A stretch of 64,000 nucleotides of DNA, from assembly GCF_046506625.1 (NCBI RefSeq), contig NZ_JBKFFP010000010.1, positions 1 through 64,000 on the forward strand, in the 5' to 3' direction. The position numbers and the translations under genes are program-made. Source of the DNA: Zhengella sedimenti (GTDB lineage: Bacteria > Pseudomonadota > Alphaproteobacteria > Rhizobiales > Rhizobiaceae). This document shows, piece after piece, positions 52,190 through 61,379 of the stretch (position 1 is its first letter; each line of letters opens with the position of its first letter). The notes beneath the pieces were generated by a model. The model was not told the origin of the DNA and searched no databases. It saw nothing but the letters and a program-made list of their open reading frames with translations.

Positions 52190-53913
52190 TGGCGGATTCT
52201 AGCCGAATCAGCGGATTTTTCGTAACATTCGAGCGGACGAACTTTACAGCGAGGGTGGCTGTGGTTCATGGGCCCGACAAGGAGACGGTTGATGATGCCG
52301 CCTGGAATGAGGCGGTTGCAAGGGAGGCCGTGATCCGCAGACTGGTCTCGCTCGACTGCCCCGGCCGGTCCGATTTCTTCCGGGCTTGCCGTGAACTCGG
52401 CCTCAAGCGAACCCGGCTTTACGAACTGATCAGGGCTTATCGGGAGCATCCGGTCACGAGTTCGCTGCTGCCGCGCCCGGGCGGCACGAGACAGGGCAGC
52501 CGCCGGTTGCCGGATGAGACCGAAGCGGTAATCGCCGAAGCGCTCCGGGACTTTTACAAGACACGCCAGAAGCCGAGCATCAATCGACTGCACAAGGAGA
52601 TCCGCGGGCTCTGCCGCTCGCGTGGCGTGCGCGTACCGTCCTGGCATGCGCTGAAGGCGCGGATCGAGGTCATAGACCCCGCCGAACTGACCAAGGCACG
52701 GGAAGGCTCGAAGGCAGCGCGTGATCGCTTCCACCCAGTTCCGGGAGAATATGCCGCCGAGTGCGCGTTCAACGTAGTCCAGATCGACCACACGCTGGTC
52801 GATGTCATTGTCGTCGATCGCCGATGTCGGCGGCCCCTGCAGCGGCCGTTGCTGACGCTCGCCATCGACATCGCAAGCCGCATGGTCGCGGGCTTCTACC
52901 TGACGCTCGAGGCGCCGTCGACGGTTTCGGTCGCACTCGTAATCCAGCATGTCGTGCAGCCGAAAGAGGTGTGGCTTGCCGGACTGGGCATCGATGCGAA
53001 GTGGCCGGCCTGCGGGTTCCCTGATGCCATCCACCTCGATAACGCCAAGGAATTCCGGTCGCGCGCCCTGCAGCGGGGCGCTGAGGAATATGGCATCGAG
53101 CTCATCCATCGTCCGATCGCCACTCCCCACTATGGCGGCCATATCGAGCGGCTGATCGGCACCATGATGGGCGCCGTCCATCTTCTGCCGGGCACGACGT
53201 TCAGCGACATCGACGAGCGTGGCAGCTATGATTCCGCCGCCCATGCGACGATGACTCTGGATGAACTGGAGCGGTGGATGGCGCTCGAAATCACGCGCTA
53301 CCACGCCGATCGCCATGGAACGCTGGGGATTCCGCCGCTTGCGGCATGGCACGAGGCTGCGGCCCGCCGCGTTCGGCCTGTGCGTCAGCCCCACGATCTC
53401 GCCGGCTTCACGATCGATTTCCTGCCCAGCGCCGACCGGCTGGTGCGGCGTGACGGCATTCACCTGTTCGGTCTCCGCTACTGGGATGACGTGCTGAGCA
53501 TATGGGCCGGTCGGCTCGATCGTGCGTTGCGCGTTTCCTACGATCCACGCGATCTTTCGAGGGTTTTCGTGCGCGCTCCGGATGGTACGCGCTGGCCGAT
53601 CCGCTTTGCCGATCTGCGGCGCGCGCCGATCACACTTGGCGAACATCGCCGCGCTCGGACCGCCCTGCGGGAACGCGGTCTTTCGCTGGTCGACGAGCAG
53701 CTGATCTTCGAGACCATTGAGTCCCAGCGCGCACTAGTCGAGGACGCGACCAGGCGCACCAAGGCAGCGCGTCAGCTGGCGGAGAGGCGCGACCGAGCGC
53801 TGGAGGCTGCCGCGTCAAACGCGCTGGTTGCGGCCGAGCCGGCGCAAATCGAGGATGAGCGGCCGATCGACTGGAGCAAGGTCCCCGTCTTTCCCGTCGA
53901 GGAATGGTCGTGA
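52189..53913 (+). CDS. tniA: TniA-like DDE transposase
   Basis: About 574 residues from TTG 52189; GTG 52255 is an alternative start. It has an N-terminal HTH region (LGLKRTRLYELIRAYREHP), then the integrase core with the first Asp in NVVQIDHTLVD, the second in AIHLDNAKEF and the Glu in HYGGHIERLIG, followed by a Mu-type C-terminal domain. It catalyses strand cutting and joining of a Tn5053/Tn7-like element with TniB and TniQ. The end overlaps tniB by 10 bases. Confidence 0.92.
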   Translation: MADSSRISGFFVTFERTNFTARVAVVHGPDKETVDDAAWNEAVAREAVIRRLVSLDCPGRSDFFRACRELGLKRTRLYELIRAYREHPVTSSLLPRPGGTRQGSRRLPDETEAVIAEALRDFYKTRQKPSINRLHKEIRGLCRSRGVRVPSWHALKARIEVIDPAELTKAREGSKAARDRFHPVPGEYAAECAFNVVQIDHTLVDVIVVDRRCRRPLQRPLLTLAIDIASRMVAGFYLTLEAPSTVSVALVIQHVVQPKEVWLAGLGIDAKWPACGFPDAIHLDNAKEFRSRALQRGAEEYGIELIHRPIATPHYGGHIERLIGTMMGAVHLLPGTTFSDIDERGSYDSAAHATMTLDELERWMALEITRYHADRHGTLGIPPLAAWHEAAARRVRPVRQPHDLAGFTIDFLPSADRLVRRDGIHLFGLRYWDDVLSIWAGRLDRALRVSYDPRDLSRVFVRAPDGTRWPIRFADLRRAPITLGEHRRARTALRERGLSLVDEQLIFETIESQRALVEDATRRTKAARQLAERRDRALEAAASNALVAAEPAQIEDERPIDWSKVPVFPVEEWS

Positions 53914-54833
53914 GAGGGGAGGGGACTTTCGAGCACCTCGACGACCGCTACCGCCGCTATGCCGCTTTGCCCGACGAAGAGCGCATTGCCTGGATCAAGG
54001 CCGACCGCTGGATCGGCTTCGACCAGGCGCAAGCCGCACTTGTCCGCCTGAACGCGTTGCTTGCCTATCCCCCACGTGACCGTATGCCCTGCCTGCTGAT
54101 CTATGGCGACACCGGCATGGGCAAGACCAAGATCGTCCGCAAATTCGAGCGGGCGCATCCGCCCACATTGTGTCAGTCGACGGGCGTGACCAACAGGCCG
54201 GTCGTCGTGGCCCAAGTACCCTCGGAGCCGGTCGAGCGCGACCTCTATCGGGAACTGCTGGCCAGCCTGCAGGCTCCAGCGCTCGTCGGCGGCGCGCTTG
54301 CCCGGGAGAAAGACATCTGCCGCTCGCTGCTGCGCACCGTCGGCGCCAGAATGATCGTGCTCGACGAGGTCAACGGCATGCTGGCGGGGACCTATCGGCA
54401 GCAACGGATTTTCCTGAATGCGCTGCGGTTTCTCGCAAACGACCTCAGAGTGCCGCTTGTCTGCGCCGGTACCGACCTGGCGCGCCAGGCCTTGCTCACC
54501 GACGCGCAGCTTGCCGAGCGCTTCGAGGCGTTTCATCTCAAGCTCTGGAAGAACGATCACGCCTTTGCGCGGCTCTTGAAAAGCCTCGCTGGCATCCTGC
54601 CGCTGCGCGCTCCGTCCGATCTCGAAACGGACGCGGTTCGTGAAAGGATCCACACGCTCACCAGCGGCGTCACGTTCAGGATTTTCCAGCTGATCGAGAC
54701 GGCAGCCGAGGAGGCGATCCGGTCGGGGAAGGAACGGCTCGACCTGATGAGCTTCGGCGATGATCTTGTCCTTCCGCTTGTGTCGATGACGCAATCGGCA
54801 CGCCGGCGGATGCCGCAGCCGGCGGCCGGGTGA
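53904..54833 (+). CDS. tniB: TniB-like AAA ATPase
   Basis: A 309-residue AAA+ ATPase with Walker A IYGDTGMGKTKIV and Walker B MIVLDEVNGML, then LVCAGTDLARQAL as the sensor region. TniB (TnsC-like) marks the target DNA and activates the transposase. It begins ATGGTCGTG, with ATG 53904 within the end of tniA. It overlaps tniQ by four bases. Confidence 0.92.
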   Translation: MVVRGEGTFEHLDDRYRRYAALPDEERIAWIKADRWIGFDQAQAALVRLNALLAYPPRDRMPCLLIYGDTGMGKTKIVRKFERAHPPTLCQSTGVTNRPVVVAQVPSEPVERDLYRELLASLQAPALVGGALAREKDICRSLLRTVGARMIVLDEVNGMLAGTYRQQRIFLNALRFLANDLRVPLVCAGTDLARQALLTDAQLAERFEAFHLKLWKNDHAFARLLKSLAGILPLRAPSDLETDAVRERIHTLTSGVTFRIFQLIETAAEEAIRSGKERLDLMSFGDDLVLPLVSMTQSARRRMPQPAAG

Positions 54834-56004
54834 TGGAGCCGGATCGTCTGCCCGTGGCGCCGCGGCCCTTTCGCGACGAATTGCTGTCCTCCTGGATGGC
54901 GCGGGTGGCATGCCGCTACGGCCTTACGGCGCAGCAACTAGCCGGCTATTTCAGTGGCCTGTCGTCACCCCTGCCGATAGACGACGGGGCTCCGGCGGCC
55001 GGGCAGACGAGGGTTTGGGCACAGATCTGCAGTGTCGACCCCGATCGGTTGCATCGCCTGTCCCTGAGCTGGCGCTACCCGCGACGCGCTCGAGCCTGGT
55101 ACGTAAGCAGGGGACCGGAATGGACGCCGTCGGCGATGTCCGGGTCTATCCCAGTCTGTCTCGCTTGCTTCGCTGCCGATCGCGCTGCGGGCCACGACGC
55201 GCATCTTCGAGCCGGCTGGATGCTCGCCGAACGCTGTATCTGCCCAACTCATGGCGAGTTGCTGCACGATCACTGCGTATCGTGCCACTGGCGTCTTTCC
55301 GTGGCTTTCCACCTGCACGACGGAAGCGCGCGGCCTGTCTGCAGCCATTGCGCGCGGCTTCTCACCGATAGGGGAGGGAGGGCGGTCAGCCACAGGATCC
55401 CGCCCTCCTGGCGACGGCGCTGGCCACCCAGCAGCGGATCACGGCAAGCGTCAACGGTGAAAATCCCGAGGGCGACAGGCTCGAGAAGGCGCTCTCAGTG
55501 CTCTGGGCGCCGCTCGACCATCCGGCAGCAGCGCGGCCGGTGCTGGCGCTGTGGTTCAACGAAGCCGGCTGGCGCTGTCCCTATGAAGCCAGGCATGCCG
55601 TCGGCGCCAAAACTCCGCTCGGCCAGTTGCCGGTGCGCTGGCGCTTCCTGACGCTGCTGGCTCTGGACGACGTTTTCGGTACCGATCCGCGCGTGGACGG
55701 TGCAATGCCGCCTGTCGCCGCTCATCTCGCCCGGCGGGCCGCGCCACGACCGATCCGCCTCTCAAGGCCAAGCCGACGGCCGCACGTCCAGCTGCTGAAG
55801 CGCTCGGCGGCCGAGTACGAGCGCCTGGCACGTCAAATTCTGGCTGATCCGAACTGGACCGCAGCGGAAGAGCTGCCCCCGCGAAAGCGAGAGCGTGTCC
55901 GGGCTCGGCTGATCGATGCTGCGCTTGCCGGGAATCCGGCGTCACCCGGGGCATGGTTGTCGCCCAAACTATCGAGCGACGAGCAGGCGATTCAGAAATG
56001 CTGA
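54830..56004 (+). pseudogene. tniQ: TniQ-like target-selection protein, frameshifted
   Basis: Codons from 54830 give the TniQ N-terminus (FRDELLSSWMARVACRYGLT) and zinc knuckles (CLAC, then CICPTHGELLHDHCVSCHW and CSHC) up to about 55370, after which this frame turns into Arg/Ser-rich nonsense. Protein-like sequence resumes in the -1 frame from about 55372 (DPALLATALATQQRITAS, later LALWFNEAGWRC) and ends at 56004. Together this makes about 390 residues, the size of Tn5053 TniQ. The break is in the G-run GATAGGGGAGGGAGG and fits loss of one base. It could be a mutation, a sequencing error or, less likely, recoding. Confidence 0.8.
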
Positions 56005-56373
56005 GACTGCGTGCTGCGGGGCGTAGTCTCACGAATTTCGATTCATCCGGCCGTACAAGGATGCACGAGATTTCGTCCGCAAGCCCGATTGACGTCGATA
56101 TCGGCATTCTGCTCGACGAGAGAGGCTGCCCGCTGCCGCTGTCCGGGGATTAAGCGCAAACCCGGTCCGCTCAATGAACGCGAATTCTCGTCGATCTGAC
56201 GCCTAAAGGAGACTGTCCGCCGGTGAAAAGCGAGCCACAAGGCCATTTTTTAAGGGGTCTCACAAAACGAGCGATAATGCAAGATTATCATTCATTATTG
56301 TTTGCCGACAGGCAGGGCGCTTTAGGCATATTATCGTTGTCAAAAGCGCCGCCGTGATTCATCCTGCTTTTCG
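56005..56373. other. Non-coding stretch between tniQ and DUF1403
   Basis: No gene is seen. The right part is unusually AT-rich for this window (about 56270-56345) and contains CGATAATGC facing GCATATTATCG across about 45 bases, a loose inverted repeat that may be a promoter or regulator site. The composition change suggests a junction between two modules. Confidence 0.5.
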
Positions 56374-57414
56374 ATGATTCTGCGGCCCAAACTCCTCTCG
56401 CGCCACCCCGGCAAGCTTCTTGACGCGGTGGCCGTCGCTCCGGTGGCCCTGGTCCCGGCCTGGCTGCGCCGGGCAATCCCGGATGCGCAAAGCGTTGCGG
56501 GAAAGGAAGTTGAGGAGGTCGCGCTTGCTGCCGGTGCTGCTATCGGCGCCCTCGATGCGGTAGTCCGCCGGCAGGAACGGTGGGCCGGGGTCTGGCGGCA
56601 GCGCCTGGCGCTTGTCGCGGCCGCGGTGACGGCACGACAGGCCGGCCGCGTCGAGGATTCTTTGGCATTGCGCGACGCCGTGCTGCTGACACGCCCCGGC
56701 GATTTTTTGTCCGTTGGCCCGGCCGGGCTTTTGCTGCTCGCCTGGCGCCGGTTGGTCGACACGCCTGCCGAGAAACTGCTGACCGAGCGGAGCATCGGCG
56801 CGGTGTTGGAAGAACTCGGCTACGCCCCGGATGAAGAGGTGGTCAGCGCTCTGGTGGGGGAACTCGGTCAGATCGGCGGCGGGGCAGAGACGGTCGGGAT
56901 GCTGACCGGTGCTTTTGTGGCCGCCGAACGCTATGGTTTTGGGCCGGCTTTCGGCGCCTGGCTCGCCGACGGTCTGCTGGCGCAGCGGCTGGCGTGGCCG
57001 CATGCAATACCGCTGCTGGGCACCGAAGCTGCTTTTTTTGGCATGCGTGCCGGGCATTCACGTCGGGCGGCGACCGGTATGGCGGCAGCGGGCCCTGAGA
57101 CAGAGCCGGAGCGTGCCAAAAAACTGCTGGCGGCACAGGCGCGGGCGGCGCTGCGCGCCATCGATCTTTTTGCTGAGCTCGGCCGCCGTGCCGAAAAACT
57201 GCTGGCCGTCGCGCCGAAACTCAGGGCCAAGGGAGCGGACGCGATCGTCGACCGGTTGTTGAACGAAGACGCGCTCATGGCCTCGCGCGGGGACAAAAAA
57301 ATGGACAAAAAGATGAGTGACCGGGGGCTACGCCGCCTGTTCGACCGGCTTCTTGTCCTGGGTGCCGTGCGTGAGCTGTCCGGTCGCCCGACCTTCCGCA
57401 CCTACGGACTGTGA
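56374..57414 (+). CDS. DUF1403 family protein
   Basis: A 346-residue, Ala/Leu-rich helical protein (for example VAVAPVALVPAWLRRAIPDA and GAAIGALDAVVRRQERWAGV). DUF1403 is a family largely confined to rhizobial replicons and is of unknown function. There is no signal peptide and no catalytic motif. The stop overlaps the scpB start by four bases (GTGA), so the two genes are coupled, pointing to a shared role in replicon structure or segregation. The last residues (DRGLRRLFDRLLVLGAVREL) look like a helix-turn-helix. Confidence 0.8.
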   Translation: MILRPKLLSRHPGKLLDAVAVAPVALVPAWLRRAIPDAQSVAGKEVEEVALAAGAAIGALDAVVRRQERWAGVWRQRLALVAAAVTARQAGRVEDSLALRDAVLLTRPGDFLSVGPAGLLLLAWRRLVDTPAEKLLTERSIGAVLEELGYAPDEEVVSALVGELGQIGGGAETVGMLTGAFVAAERYGFGPAFGAWLADGLLAQRLAWPHAIPLLGTEAAFFGMRAGHSRRAATGMAAAGPETEPERAKKLLAAQARAALRAIDLFAELGRRAEKLLAVAPKLRAKGADAIVDRLLNEDALMASRGDKKMDKKMSDRGLRRLFDRLLVLGAVRELSGRPTFRTYGL

Positions 57415-58139
57415 CGATGGCGGCTCGTTCGACCAAAACTCGGCGAGACAATGGGGATGGGCAACGACCGTTGCTTGACCGGGAGCTGGATCACCTGCCG
57501 CCGGAGGCGCGCTGGCGCGAATGGATGCAGCGCGTTGAGGCAACCATTTTTGCCGCCAGCGAGCCGGTGACACGTAGTGTCCTCGCGCGGGTGGTTGGCG
57601 CGGATTGCAACCTCGATCTCTTGATCGACGACATTCGCGAGGAGCTGCGCGGGCGGCCTTACGACCTGGTCGCCGTCGCCGGCGGCTGGAAACATTTGAC
57701 CCGGCCGACCTATGCCGACGCCATCCGCGCCGCTATGGGCGGCAGTGAGAAGGCGATGGATCTCACGCAATCCGAGGTGCTGGTGCTGATGTGCGTGGCG
57801 TATTTCCAGCCGATCACCCGCGCCGAGTTGTCGTCTTTCTTCGGCAAGGAGATCAGTCGTGATTTTATTGGTCATCTGCGCGGCGCGAAGCTGATTGCGT
57901 CCGGCCCGCGCAGCCCGACGCCCGGCGCGCCCTACACCTACGTGACGACCAAAGAATTCCTGTTGGAGTTCGGCCTCGACACGCTGCGCGACCTGCCGGA
58001 TTTCGAGGCGCTCGAAGACGCCGGGTTGCTGTCGAAGGAGAAGCTGCTGGCAGGGGATATTCCGATGGGGATTGCGGGCGGTGAAGATGATGGCGAGGAC
58101 GAGCAGCCGAGCGTCGGTCTCGTCGACGACGCGATGTGA
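57411..58139 (+). CDS. scpB: Plasmid ScpB-like segregation protein
   Basis: About 242 residues with the two winged-helix domains of ScpB: VEATIFAASEPVTRSVLARV, the middle PYDLVAVAGGWKHLTRPTYA, and LTQSEVLVLMCVAYFQPITR. An acidic tail follows. In chromosomal SMC complexes ScpB dimerises and binds ScpA; here no smc or scpA gene is nearby. It starts at GTG 57411 or ATG 57417. The coupled DUF1403 protein might take the place of ScpA. Confidence 0.85.
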   Translation: MTMAARSTKTRRDNGDGQRPLLDRELDHLPPEARWREWMQRVEATIFAASEPVTRSVLARVVGADCNLDLLIDDIREELRGRPYDLVAVAGGWKHLTRPTYADAIRAAMGGSEKAMDLTQSEVLVLMCVAYFQPITRAELSSFFGKEISRDFIGHLRGAKLIASGPRSPTPGAPYTYVTTKEFLLEFGLDTLRDLPDFEALEDAGLLSKEKLLAGDIPMGIAGGEDDGEDEQPSVGLVDDAM

Positions 58140-58983
58140 TGAACGGATCATCCTGGTTTTCCTGCGCCCGCCGATGAGAACTCATGACCATGACGACTGA
58201 TCGTGCGACAGGCGATGACCGGTGAACCTACATGGCGTTGCCGTCAAGCAGGCTGGCCGGAAATAGCACCAACTTGGTGCCGCCGGCATAGCGTCGCGGC
58301 GAGAACAGGATGTCACGAAACCCTGCTGCTTGACCTGGTCGGCGGGCTTCCAGGAAGATTCTGATGCTGTCCCGTGTCTTCCTGACGACCAGCACGAAAG
58401 CGAATTTGCTCGTGCGAACAAGGCCGGTCTATGCCGATGCGTCGTCTGGCGGGGCAGTTCGCTTTGGAGCGGTTTGGTGATCGCTGAGGGTCTGGGAGAG
58501 ACTGTGCAGCGCCCTCAGCAATTCTCCCATCGCCATACTGTGGGACAGCCCGTCTTTTTCGACGACCTTGATCAGCGCCTCGATATGGGCGCTGTCGGTA
58601 TCCCACGGATTCGAAGAAGTTTTCATAAAGCATCGATTCAGGGGCAACGCGCGGGCGGCCAGGAGCGGGATGCCGCCCGCCGTGTTGCCTGATTTGCGTA
58701 CTCGTTACCTGGCGCGAATCCCAATCTCGCTGATTATGGTTAAAATAGCATTACAGACTGCGTTTGAATCAGCACCGAAGCATGCCGCTTTGTCGGGCGG
58801 ATGCAGCGGCACGAGGGCAATGCCCGTGTCGAACGGACACGACAGGATGGCCTGCTCGATTGTCAGAAACTGAAAGCGAACAGTAGATGTCGGTGTGATC
58901 GCCAGGACTGCTGAGCGACCTTACGGAATTCGAGGATTTCGGCTGCCCGCTTTGGCATCGAATGCTCGGTCGTGGTGATTGAG
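58140..58983. other. Stretch with small uncertain frames right of scpB
   Basis: A minus-strand frame from ATG 58626 to 58429 (SSNPWDTDSAHIEALIKVVE) looks protein-like. After its TAG (58429-58431) the same frame stays open to 58228 with a sensible sequence (KFAFVLVVRKTRDSIRIFLE, then DILFSPRRYAGGTKLVLFP). This may be one gene broken by an amber codon or two adjacent small genes. I cannot name a family. The remainder to 58983 shows nothing recognisable. Confidence 0.4.
58429..58626 (-). CDS. Possible 65-residue protein (or first half of an amber-interrupted gene)
   Basis: It starts MKTSSNPWDTDSAHIEALIK, with a helical segment (GLSHSMAMGELLRALHSLSQ) and a Pro-rich end. The frame continues beyond the TAG with protein-like sequence. 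No family is recognised and no strong ribosome binding site is seen. It lies in a region of mobile-element scars, so it may be a remnant. Confidence 0.4.
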   Translation of the reverse strand: MKTSSNPWDTDSAHIEALIKVVEKDGLSHSMAMGELLRALHSLSQTLSDHQTAPKRTAPPDDASA

Positions 58984-59173
58984 TGTGAAATCGCACCGAA
59001 CAGTAACCCCGCGTCGAGCAGGATTTATCGACCTGATTTCATTGCGAAAATTAGAATTGTCCAAGGATCTAAGAAGGCGCAAATCGCAACCCTTCGAAAA
59101 TCTGGGAAAGAGCAGCTGAATCAGACACTTGAGCATGCTGGTGCTTGGGGTTACTGTTCGGCGCGATTTCACA
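58984..59173. mobile_element. MITE-like element, copy 1 (190 bp)
   Basis: It begins TGTGAAATCGC and ends GCGATTTCACA. The terminal inverted repeats of 27 bases (58984-59010 and 59147-59173) differ at one position. A second, diverged copy is at 61077-61264 with the same internal order (GCGTCGAGCAGGATTT, then TGATTTCATTGCGAA, later AAAGAGCAGCTG). There is no coding sequence. No clear target-site duplication is visible. It is a non-autonomous element mobilised by an unidentified transposase. Confidence 0.85.
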
Positions 59174-59433
59174 ACGTGTATGCGAAACTGATAAAGGTGA
59201 AGGCCGCGCCACCTCGATGACAACCTTGTCCGCTACAATGTCGCTTGCACCTATTCGCTGCTGGGCGAGACTGATGGTGCCATCAAATTGCCGGAAATTT
59301 GCCTGAAGCAGTTTGGGACCGACATGAAGCAATGGATCAAAAACGACTCTCGATCTCATCCGGGATCATCCGGCAATCAGACGCTTTTAGCGCCGTATTG
59401 ATGTCCGTCAGCAATGCTATGTTAGGAAGTCAA

Positions 59434-60222
59434 ATGGCTGAGCCGCCCTATCGCGTCCAGGCGTTCAACAGCGCCACGCACTCCGAAAACAGGATGCACG
59501 ATGATGCGGTGGCGCAAAAATATGGCTTCAGCGGCGGCCTGGTGCCAGGCGTCGATGTCTTTGCGTATATGGTCCACGTTCCGGTGGCGAAGTGGGGACG
59601 AGCCTTCCTCGAGCGCGGCCTGATGGAGGTGCGCTTCGCGAAGCCGGTTTACGATGGCGAAACCGTGGTGGTTACGTCCGAGCCTTCAGACGAAGGCCTA
59701 GCGATTGCGCTCAACGGCAGCGACGTTCGAGCTGCCGGCAGTGCCTCGCTGCCGGACGCGCCACCCCCGATCTCCGTTGGCGATTATCCCGAGACTGCGC
59801 CGGTTGCGGTGCGGGGGCCGGTCGATCTCAGGTCTTACCAGGTCGGCAAATGGCTCGGAACGGCGCCGCGCTCCTGGCCGGGCCAATCTGGAGCGGACTA
59901 TCGGGCGGAAGTACGCGAAACCGATCCAATCTATGCTCGCGAAGGGTTGGTGCATCCCGGTATGGTGCAGCGGGTTATGAACCGGGTCTTGATGGAGAAC
60001 GCTTTACTGGGGCCGTGGATTCATCTCGGCAGCCGCATGCAGATGCTGTCCACAGCTGCTTGCGATGAAGAGTTGGTCGCGCGGGCACGCGTTACCGCGA
60101 ACTACGAAAAGAAGGGCAACCGTTTCGTGGAAGTAGATGCCGTTGTTGTTGCGAACGGCCGGAAGTTGATCGCCCACTGCCAGCACATCGCGATCTATCA
60201 ACTTCGCGAACGAGCAGCGTGA
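59434..60222 (+). CDS. MaoC-like (hotdog-fold) protein
   Basis: A 262-residue protein starting MAEPPYRVQAFNS, with AGGAAG before ATG 59434. The MaoC-like features are FSGGLVPGVDVFAYMVH (the hydratase/dehydratase Gly-rich turn) and YEKKGNRFVEVDAVVVANG. Two hotdog-like halves are suggested by the length. Such proteins bind CoA thioesters or similar substrates in catabolic pathways. The longer frame to 59299 has no ribosome binding site. It precedes the aldehyde dehydrogenase remnant. Confidence 0.75.
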   Translation: MAEPPYRVQAFNSATHSENRMHDDAVAQKYGFSGGLVPGVDVFAYMVHVPVAKWGRAFLERGLMEVRFAKPVYDGETVVVTSEPSDEGLAIALNGSDVRAAGSASLPDAPPPISVGDYPETAPVAVRGPVDLRSYQVGKWLGTAPRSWPGQSGADYRAEVRETDPIYAREGLVHPGMVQRVMNRVLMENALLGPWIHLGSRMQMLSTAACDEELVARARVTANYEKKGNRFVEVDAVVVANGRKLIAHCQHIAIYQLRERAA

Positions 60223-60425
60223 GGCACAAGGCTGTCGAGCAGCATCGTCACCGGCGCACCCGGTTCTGCAGGCCGTCAAAACAGATAAGGGAACGCAAGA
60301 CACGCACGTGACAATCGCTCCACCAGACGCGGACGGGGATTCTAGTCGCCTTTCAAGTTTGTCCCCCAGGACAGCCCGTGTCTGCTTCGGCGGCGCGGGC
60401 ATCCTTACAACGAAAGCAATCAAAG

Positions 60426-61076
60426 ATGCCCAATGCGGCGCTGGTATATCCCGATACGAAGCTCTTTATTGATGGCGAATGGCGTGAGGGTCGCGAATGC
60501 CGGACTATTCCGGTTATTGATCCGGCGACCGAGGAGACGATCGGCTCGGTTGCACATACCGCGCGCCGGATCTCGACGCCGCGCTGGCCGCCGCCGATCG
60601 CGGCTTCAAACTCTGAAGCTCAACCTCGGCGTTTGATCGGTCTAAGCTGATGTGCAAGGCCGCCGGCTTGCTGCGAGAGCGCGGAGATCGCATCGCCTGG
60701 CTCCTGACGCGCGAGCAAGGCAAACCTTTGGCAGAGGCCAAGGGCGAAGTGATGGCGGCGCCGACATCATCGATTGGTTCGCTGAGGAGGCGCGCCGCAC
60801 TTGCGGCCAGGTGATTCCGGCGCGCGCGCGAAGAGCCATGCAGATGACGCTCAAAGCTGCCGGTCGGTCCGGTGGCCGCGTTCACGCCCTGGAACTTCCC
60901 GTCAATCAAACAGTGCGCAAGCTCTCCGCGGCGCTCGCCGCCGGCTGCTCGATCATCGAAGGCGCCGGCACCGCCGCCGGCGGCGCCTGCCGAGCTCCTT
61001 GGCGCCTTCGTCGATGCCGGCGTGACCGCCGGGGGTCGTCACTCTGGTCTCTGGCGCGCCGGGGGAGATCTCCGAG
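60426..61076 (+). pseudogene. Aldehyde dehydrogenase (succinate-semialdehyde dehydrogenase-like) remnant
   Basis: It begins MPNAALVYPDTKLFIDGEWR, a good GabD-like N-terminus. The similarity then jumps between frames: LLTREQGKPLAEAKGEVM, DIIDWFAEEARRTCGQVIPA, FTPWNFP, VNQTVRKLSAALAAGCSIIE and GVTAGVVTLVSGAPGEIS. At least three frameshifts are needed. The reading stops at 61076 exactly where MITE copy 2 begins, and the catalytic Cys region is missing. The gene is dead; an intact one would have oxidised semialdehydes using NAD(P)+. Confidence 0.85.
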
Positions 61077-61264
61077 TGTGAAAATGCGCCGGCCAGTGAC
61101 CCCGCGTCGAGCAGGATTTGTCGTGCTGATTTCATTGCGAAGATGAGTGTTGTCCTAGGGATCTCAGAAGGCACGATTGTGACCCTGCGAATCTCACAAA
61201 GAGCAGCTGTATCAAACTCTTGAATGTTCCAGTACCTAGGGTCACTGGCCGGCGCATTTTCGCA
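61077..61264. mobile_element. MITE-like element, copy 2 (188 bp), at the break of the ALDH remnant
   Basis: It begins TGTGAAAATGCGCCGG (left repeat 61077-61103); the right repeat is at 61239-61264 (GGTCACTGGCCGGCGCATTT). It shares the interior order and length of copy 1 with many point changes, so the two copies are old relative to each other. Insertion truncated the aldehyde dehydrogenase gene. Confidence 0.85.
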
Positions 61265-61379
61265 GCCGATCGCCTAATCAGATTCACGCGCTCGAAGGCG
61301 CACTGAGTCAGTCGGTCTGGTCGGCATCGAGGTATCGTCCCTCGGTTCATTACGCTTCGGCACCTTGGGGTCGATTGCA

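Noticed and set aside
52186..53646. Long minus-strand frame opposite tniA
   Set aside because: A shadow of the transposase gene whose DDE motifs are clear on the plus strand.
55365..55385. Programmed -1 frameshift in tniQ
   Set aside because: The run AGG GGA GGG does not fit a standard X XXY YYZ slippery heptamer in the reading frame, and no strong downstream structure is evident, so mutation or sequencing error is simpler.
52226..56175. GAGCGGAC and its complement at both sides of the Tni genes as terminal inverted repeats
   Set aside because: The match is only about eight to eleven bases with no flanking duplication, and the left one lies within or next to the tniA start, so the ends of the element remain undefined.
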